Origin: Echinococcus granulosus
Lineage: Eukaryota; Platyhelminthes; Cestoda; Cyclophyllidea; Taeniidae
Reading direction: 5' to 3'
NCBI RefSeq assembly: GCF_000524195.1
Contig: NW_020170433.1
Coordinates: 537,386 to 579,834 of the forward strand
DNA: 42,449 nt
Under the pieces are notes generated by a model. The model saw only the letters and a program-made list of their open reading frames with translations. It did not search any database and was not told the origin of the DNA. A program made the translations under genes and the position numbers. Shown one piece after another: positions 35,901-42,449 of the stretch; the first letter of the stretch is position 1, and every line of letters starts with the position of its first letter.

Positions 35901-38543
35901 TTGAACTTTTTGAATTTCCTTATTACATTTTCCTTGGTGGTCGATGGATCCAAACATCCTTCCTTCAGCACATGTAAGACAGTTTGAACACCTGGATACG
36001 TTAAGCGCAGGAGACGGATTCATTCACAAAGAAATACTTACTGTTCATCAGCATAGGTTATTTCCAAACCTAGGCTGGCACGAAACATAAACATATCCCG
36101 ACTCATCTTAACATCAGTCGAGTTTCCATTCACCGAGGGTAAAGTGGAGGCGATTCCACACAGCCATTGAACCACCTTTCTAGGACCTCCTCTGACATCA
36201 AACATACCAGCTGTGATATACCCTCCGTAATGCAGAACCTACGATAAAAACAATTATAGTTTTCAAACCATTCTACAAAAAAGTGCCTCTTGATTTAGCT
36301 GACCTACCTTGTAGCCTTCGGAGCTTAGTCCACTATTACGTTTAGAGAGGACGCACTTTACTCGAACGGTAAATCGACGCTCGAATCGAAATTCTAATGG
36401 AGATTGAGAGAGGAGGGAAGATGAATGCAAGGTCAGGGAGGCGTTGGATTTTGTGCAATAAAACCTGGCTTATTTACAAACATGGAAAGGGGGAGAGGTG
36501 ACATGTTTTTCAACATCACCTTTACTGTATTTTACGTTTTTTCCATCCCTCCTCAATCCAGCCCGATGTGATAAAATTATATTGGGAATGATTAAAACAC
36601 AACTGAACTGGGATAGAATTCCCACAAACATCTGGGAAATGTGCAACATTCACTGTACAGGAAGTCGATCGGTAAGCTTTCTACTGAGACTTTAGCACCT
36701 GTATTCAGGCGATCTATTTGACTCAATTCCGAAGGGTGCAACTCGAGAACCTCCTCTAGTTCCTCCTGGTCTTCCTCTTTGACAATGGCCACGAACGGAG
36801 CCCCTGTCACATCCCACTACAGTAAAGAAGAGGGTTTACTTGAAATCGATTCAAATTTCTCACCTTAGCCAAGCCCAGTAGTGTTTTTACAGTTTCGCCA
36901 ATGTAGATTACCGAGCCAGAGCCGGAGATGATCAAAGGAAAACCATCCAGAGCCTAAATTGTTTAAGATGAGCCAATAATAATATTATTATTGTGCGTAT
37001 ATAAGATGGGAATAAATTACCTCAAGCATAATGTTACTTAAGGAACTTTGTGTCGGCAAACCCTGGAGTTTGTTTCTTTCATCTGCAATAGAAAAGTTGT
37101 CATAATTGTAAATAGTTTTTATTGTGTACGCTTTTAGTTCTTGAAGTAACTATTACTTGGGGATTAAATGTAGTTCTGATCTCCCTAAAAGTGATTTCTG
37201 TATCTTTTTACTGGGATCTGTAATGCTTTGCGACAATAGCGCAACTGTTTACTTCACTCCTGACTACAGTGCGTGTTCGTATAAGGACAGTCTTTCCACT
37301 ATACGAAAACGCTTCTCTCAGATGAAACTCGCTGCCCCGGTTGCCCTCATTGCCTACCTCTCATCTTCCCACTTCTCCCTGTTTGTTCTCCAGCATCTCC
37401 TCCGTCTAATGTCATAAAAATCTGTGACGCTTTCATCTGGCATAATATGACAAAAAAAGAGAGAAAAAGGACATTAAAAGGTTAATTTAACCATCATCTT
37501 CTCAGCTCACTACTTAATTATTTTGTTTTTGAGGGCCATTGTTCTTGAGGGTGCCTCCATCGCCCACCCCTTTCCTGATAATTCTTCTCTACTTGCTCAT
37601 GTAATGGGCTAGCAGAAACACATGGCACGTTTTTGTGTATGGAGGAAATTTGCTGCAGTTAGAGTCTAAAGTAGATTTTATTTTTGATTTTTTACCATCA
37701 CTTTTCGTTTCTGTTGCAAGGCAGCCTTACACTATGTGTGAATCAGATTAATCTACCATAATGACATCTTGGGTTTTATTTTGTTGTAAAACTCTGAATG
37801 CATTGCATGGGCACGGAGGTATTAAAATAGTCAAAGAGAGAAATTTAAGTAAAATTTTAACTGGTCTACTAGCTCGAGACTTTTTTACGTTAATAAAGCA
37901 ATGACCTTATCAGTGCGCTGCTGCTAAAAACAAAACTAATCTCTTTGCTAGCCTTAAATCATAAAAATAAATAAGGTTTTGCAGGCACACAAAAGATAGT
38001 TGCTAACATTGACTTACGTGATAGAAGCATTCCTCTCATTGTCAGAAAATTTGTCGTTAGACGAACTATAGAGGCCTTATCCAGCATTACCTTCGCGGTA
38101 GTGGGTAAAGGGAGCAAATGCGACAGACATTCGTATTCATTGTTCTCATTCTTACGCCGCTTGCGAGCAGCATTTTTCGATTTTTCCCTGGCCTCCGGTG
38201 AGAGGGGATATGCAAAAGTCGCGTCGCTTGTTGGGGCAATAAAGTTGGTTGATTCGCTCCTCCCACTGATGCTGCTACTGATGGTACTGCTGATGCTGGC
38301 AACTGCATCGTCGGATATGGCAGTCTGGAGATCTGCTGCAGTTCCATAATTCCCAGAGTGTTGCAAAGATAACCAGGCTTCATGTGACGTAGACTGATGA
38401 TAGTCATGGTATTGCCTTTGGGCACACTGTTGATACAAATGATCTGGTGGATAAGGGGCTTGATATGAAGAACTTTGTTCCGTTAACAGTGCATCATAGC
38501 AGTCATGGAGAGGAAACTGCGAATTATAATCAGGTGTACCCAT
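32957..38543 (-). CDS. sim: Single-minded homolog, bHLH-PAS transcription factor
   Basis: Class I bHLH-PAS factor that pairs with ARNT/Tango on DNA; in animals it controls midline and neuronal fate. Nine coding exons, minus strand: 38543-38018, 37082-37021, 36953-36864, 36816-36699, 36393-36308, 36238-36042, 35516-35410, 35333-35186, 33557-32957; all phases agree, 644 residues. bHLH about 119-170 ([28 protein letters not shown]). PAS-A about 190-310 ([35 protein letters not shown]). PAS-B about 340-445 ([54 protein letters not shown]). The KHGGWVW stretch favours SIM over NPAS1/3 or trachealess. Basic SSRRKRS at about 480-486 may be a nuclear signal. The 200-residue C-terminus is Ser/Pro/Gln/Tyr-rich. 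Oddity: about 118 residues precede the bHLH, where other SIMs start almost directly. Introns 47 bp to 1.6 kb. Confidence 0.93.
33064..33112 (-). repeat. 15-bp in-frame repeat in the sim C-terminus
   Basis: About three 15-bp units (plus-strand consensus GATGATGAGGGAACG and variants) encode [15 protein letters not shown] and a partial SSFIP. The unit length keeps the frame, so copy number can vary without breaking the protein. Confidence 0.8.
33690..33745 (+). repeat. Diverged direct repeat in sim intron 8, copy A
   Basis: GCATAAYTYAAGRACTCTGARTRG-type sequence followed by GCCWTAAACRCAAAT resembles 34,696-34,750, about 70 percent by eye over some 55 bp. Both copies lie in the last intron of sim, in the same orientation, about 1 kb apart. 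Confidence 0.4.
34257..34269 (+). repeat. Short GT microsatellite in sim intron 8
   Basis: Six and a half GT units within the last intron of sim. Too short to matter except as a possible marker. Confidence 0.8.
34696..34750 (+). repeat. Diverged direct repeat in sim intron 8, copy B
   Basis: Partner of 33,690-33,745 (ACTCTGAATAGTGCC then TTAAACGCAAAT). Family unknown; similarity fades on both sides. Confidence 0.4.
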
Positions 38544-38547
38544 GAAA

Positions 38548-38549
38548 CT
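38548..38549 (-). promoter_or_regulatory. Splice acceptor directly before the sim start codon
   Basis: On the minus strand an uninterrupted run of eight T ends in TAG, four bases before the ATG. It is the best acceptor of its kind in the window. It marks a 5'UTR intron, an upstream coding exon (the frame stays open back to the AG), or a spliced-leader site. Confidence 0.65.
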
Positions 38550-41500
38550 AAAAAAAATGGGTGGGCCGTGAGGTTTAAGTCCAAAAATAGAGCAAAAAAT
38601 ACCTTAATCAAGGTGCAAGCAAATGAAACGACAACACTGATGCATCTTACTGGGAACTATTCATCAAAAAACGAGGAATCATCCTCAAGTGATTTAGGGT
38701 GGAACAGTGGTTTTATATTTGTTTTAAATAAATGAAATACATTCACCAATCAGCTTTCTTGGTCTGATCGGAAGCAGGCTTTCATTCTATTGGATAATTG
38801 ACATTGTGCGATCAGCCAATAGGAAAGGCCTATTGTTGTCACATTCAATGGAGACTTTGAATTTATTGTTTGGCCCCGAATTGAAGCTAGATCTGACGCC
38901 AAATCTTCTTCTTGCCTTTAAATCAAATTGCACAAAAATTTGATATTCGCAAAGTAAATACTTTGCGCATTCAACATGTATTTTAGGGAGCGGTGAAGTC
39001 AACTTGAAAGAGTTTTGCAACTGTGGAAGCAGGAATAGAAGAAAGTACTGTATTTTTTAAATGTTGATATAGCGCCAATCTACACCTAGGGGCATAAAAC
39101 CTTTTGGCTAATTAACTGAATCCAAACCGCCTGAGGGTATCTCAGTTGCGTATGAAATAATTTGGGTTAAATAACGGCAAAATGTCACCCCTACAAATGC
39201 TTTCCTTAAGGTACCTTCTCGTTTATTCGATACTGTCTGGTTGGATGAGAGCTTAGGTCATATAAAGCAGGTTAATGCACCAATTCATTTCTTTGTTGAG
39301 TGATGGCAATCCAGTTAACTCAACAGCATTGGTAACAGTGGATTTTTACTTAAACCATTCTTCACTATACACACACCCACTTGTGCACCCACCATGTCTG
39401 TTTGATGACATAAGACGAGCAAACAATGCCAATATCTCCGCGGCCTATATTTGGTCCAGGTAGGCAAGTAAGTGAGGTGGGTAGAAGGGAAAGAGATATT
39501 CTCTTGAGAAGGGGTACTGCGTGTCCACTTATCCACAAATTGGAACGCATAAACCACAAAGGCGTCCGGCACCGGAGTCCAACATAGAGGTATTAAATCA
39601 TCAACATGTAGATTGTGATCCCCATAGCAACTGACGATATCGAATCATCGTTAGCCTCATCGCCTGAACTAGATACGTATTTTTTGAAGCCTTCGCTGAA
39701 TATGAATTCACAATGCTCCGTTCACGGTCATCCTGAGACTTAGTGATATCATTTGTTGGTTGTGAAGTAAATCACTGCACCATGAGTAAAAGGAACCGAT
39801 CATATCGATATAGTTGGGTTCATTTAAAACTAATTTTTTTTACATGTCAGTCAAGTGCATATATTAGCATATATCATGCAAGCTTTTCCTTCATTTGGCC
39901 AATGCATGCTGCCAATAAGTTCAAAGCATTTCACTGTAAGATTTTTAAATTAACTGATAGTTCACAAATGCAGTTTTTGGGCATCGATGGAGGCGGCAGC
40001 AACGAAACTCAGTTTTACACTAGTAAATACTTGTAGTTGTTACCGTGATCCGTTTCACTCTTAGTAACAAATGGTGATGGTAAGACAATCACCCTGGTAA
40101 CCAGATTTGATCAATTGTACAACACATATTGAATAATACGGGGGTAGATGAGCGTCAGATTAATTTTGTTTGAGCTTTAGAGGTCAAAGAGTTGCAAATT
40201 AGTAGAAGCAGTCCAAAAAGAAAAACTCCAATGTGTAATGCTTGCATACTTTAGCTCAAAATTTTGCACTACTTGTGTTATTTCGTCAATGGGAGATAGA
40301 CATAAATAACGAAGTAAATGAGCAGTCGAAACAACTTTGTCATAATGGTGCTGCAATGATGAAAATTGCAATTTGATGCAATTTGCAAACAATCACAGGT
40401 CAGCAGCAGAAATGCGATCTGACTACTGGATACACATTCCTCTCAAAATCACACAACGTTTTCACTCATGCAAACTGCGTTCATTGTCACTTATTCCCAC
40501 CACAGAAGCTGCATCAAGTGGGGCTTTTAAGACACCATTGTTACCAGGATTTAAACAATTAATCACGACCTGCTAATAATGTTTGCAAAGATGTCCACTA
40601 GTATCCACCTTTTTTACTATTTCATTAATGTAGCTTCTATTAATTTGGTTTCAAGAAACTCAGAACCAAGTTCGGAGTCAATTAGAGGCTCACTGGCTGC
40701 TTTGTATCCCAAAAGCATTTATCAACGAATCCTAAAAGCCAAAGGATTTCATACTACGTGCATAAAGCCCTAAAAAGTTGATCTCGATACAACAGTCCCT
40801 ATTAGTAATATACGTTAAGTGGAAATGAAAGATGCATTAAAAAGAATTACGTCAAACAGATGTCAACAAGTAGTGCTGTTATGGATCCCTGGTTCTGGTG
40901 ACATTTGGATGTTAAACTGGAGTATGAATAGCAGGTATGAGCTAAATGATCACAGACCTATTGCGGTGTTTGATGTGTGGCTGGCGGTAGACACAAGTCA
41001 TCACACCTTCCCACCTCAAAGGTAGTCATCGAGGATGGTGACGTGAATAGGAGACGGGATTTCGGTAGCCGGTCAAGATTGCGGCCGGGGATCGTCTCGT
41101 TCCACCAACAATCGCGTAAGAAGGGAACCAATCTGGGCCATTCTCACACTTTCGCAAACGGACAAGAACATAGTCATCACCGCAACTTTAGCATGGGCCA
41201 ATGGGCGCCACCATGGGATGTGAATGCGTAAATAGGAGAGGAAAAAATGTGAGGGGAAGAAGGTAATAGATGGATTGGTTGATAGATGGATGCGACAATG
41301 GACTTTTATCTATCCCTGTAAACTACAGGAGTGCTGAATTTGGACTTTTACTTGATTGTCAGACATTCTGTGGTTATGCATGCGATGCCTCAGCACCGAA
41401 GTTTTCCACTCGATGGTGGTGTAACGATCGCGACGCGCCTCGACCAGTAGGGAGAGGGGGGTATTTTACGAACGCCAGGTGGCCATATGCACACCCCTTG

Positions 41501-42449
41501 CCCCTACTCTCCCTGCACTCGGTTCCCCGACCCGCCACAACGTCTCTGCCACCCCGATTGGTTTGAAAAGAAGCCATCCTGTCTGGCACCTACGCTGGGT
41601 GTACTAAGGCAAAGCAGCAAATTCAAGCATAAAAAAAGTTGCAGGAGATGAAATGAAGTGACGGAGTAAAACCTTTGTGGCAACAAAAAAAACAGAATGT
41701 GAGCACAGTCCAAATTATGCGTCTACTTTCAATTACCTCCAATTCTCAAGGCCAGAAATATACTCCGATTTGTTTTGCGTTTATTTCGTTAGTAAAGGGT
41801 ACTTCTGTTTCCAATAGACTAGCCATTTGTTAAACAATCCCACGACGTTAAGATCATATGCTAACAAATATTTGGGAGGGGGGCAGGGCCACAACTCCTC
41901 ACAGATGTGATGATAACTTTGTGACAGCGTCTGAAGCACAAAAGTGTTGCCATGCTCACCAAGTATCCTAATTACAAATGACGATGGAGAGGTGCCTCTG
42001 AATCCAGAAGAAGAATGATTGAATAAGAGCTTAGTAAAATTGTGCCCAAATAAAAAATCAGCGAGTCTCTGCTTACGATTTACGTATGAACAGACGTAGA
42101 CAACAAAAACAACAACAAACAATTTAAAATTTCCAATCCAAAACCTTCCCATCAAATTTCATCATGAAATATTCTCATCAAAACGACAATTGAAAAATGT
42201 GGGTAGCATTAATGTTATTCGAGAAAAAAATAGATGATTTAGTGTTTTGTGGCAAATACAAAATGCCTCATTACTGAATGGAGAGATGCCTTCCAGAAAC
42301 GCCACATGATGCTTCCATACATACTCAGATACACCAGCAGCACTGTCGTTGGAACAGACCAGTGGCACTGATGGCCCATTGGAGAATAAAAAGTTACTTG
42401 CACAAATTTGGGCTTAGAATAGGACAAACTCTTGGGCACATGCCACCAA
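38550..42449. other. Upstream region of sim without an established gene
   Basis: No coding exon with a recognisable domain was found on either strand. A GC- and CpG-richer part at about 40,970-41,570 stands out in otherwise AT-rich DNA and could be the sim promoter or a first exon. The open frames inside it overlap on both strands and look like composition effects. The last 900 bp are AT-rich. Confidence 0.5.

Noticed and set aside
40756..41045. Two ACGTG sites upstream of sim as autoregulatory SIM/ARNT elements
   Set aside because: Two pentamers in this much DNA are expected by chance; there is no clustering or added context.
41781..42155. 124-codon minus-strand frame with a hydrophobic start
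   Set aside because: The hydrophobic run comes from a GTTGTTTTTGTTGT-like repeat; the remainder has no recognisable content.

Overview
This is a eukaryotic nuclear scaffold piece with one 100-N assembly gap. It most likely comes from a parasitic flatworm, probably a tapeworm. That guess rests on several spliced housekeeping genes whose best human counterparts are clear, on introns of only 30-47 bp inside otherwise ordinary genes, and on acceptor-like AG sites a few bases before every start codon, as expected in a lineage that uses spliced-leader trans-splicing. The species is an inference; no ribosomal or mitochondrial marker is present.

Five protein-coding genes can be reconstructed exon by exon, each with GT/AG splice sites, continuous reading frame and full-length domain content. 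From left to right: (1) 1-18,366 holds no gene I can establish, only diverged repeats and two weak exon candidates. (2) 18,367-20,596 (+) is RBM39/CAPER, an RS-type splicing factor with three RRMs. (3) 23,278-23,958 (+) is TXNDC9 (phosducin-like 3), a co-chaperone in one exon. (4) 24,666-27,879 (-) is PDCD2, a ribosomal-protein chaperone, convergent with TXNDC9. (5) 28,939-29,984 (+) is GAR1, the H/ACA snoRNP subunit, divergent from PDCD2. (6) 30,801-30,900 is the gap, with an A-rich stretch on its left and a very T-rich stretch on its right. (7) 32,957-38,543 (-) is a single-minded (SIM) bHLH-PAS transcription factor in nine coding exons, with an unusually long N-terminal extension. (8) 38,548-42,449 is non-coding as far as I can see and probably holds the sim 5' exon(s) and control region.

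Four of the genes are constitutive RNA/protein biogenesis functions (splicing, chaperonin assistance, 40S assembly, pseudouridylation snoRNPs). PDCD2 and GAR1 sit head to head 1.06 kb apart and both serve ribosome production. The fifth, sim, is a developmental regulator surrounded by longer non-coding DNA. I found no clear evidence for an undescribed system. The most interesting signals are the extremely short introns, the common AG-near-ATG pattern, the SIM N-terminal extension, and the conservation in RBM39 of residues that form the aryl-sulfonamide degron in the human protein.
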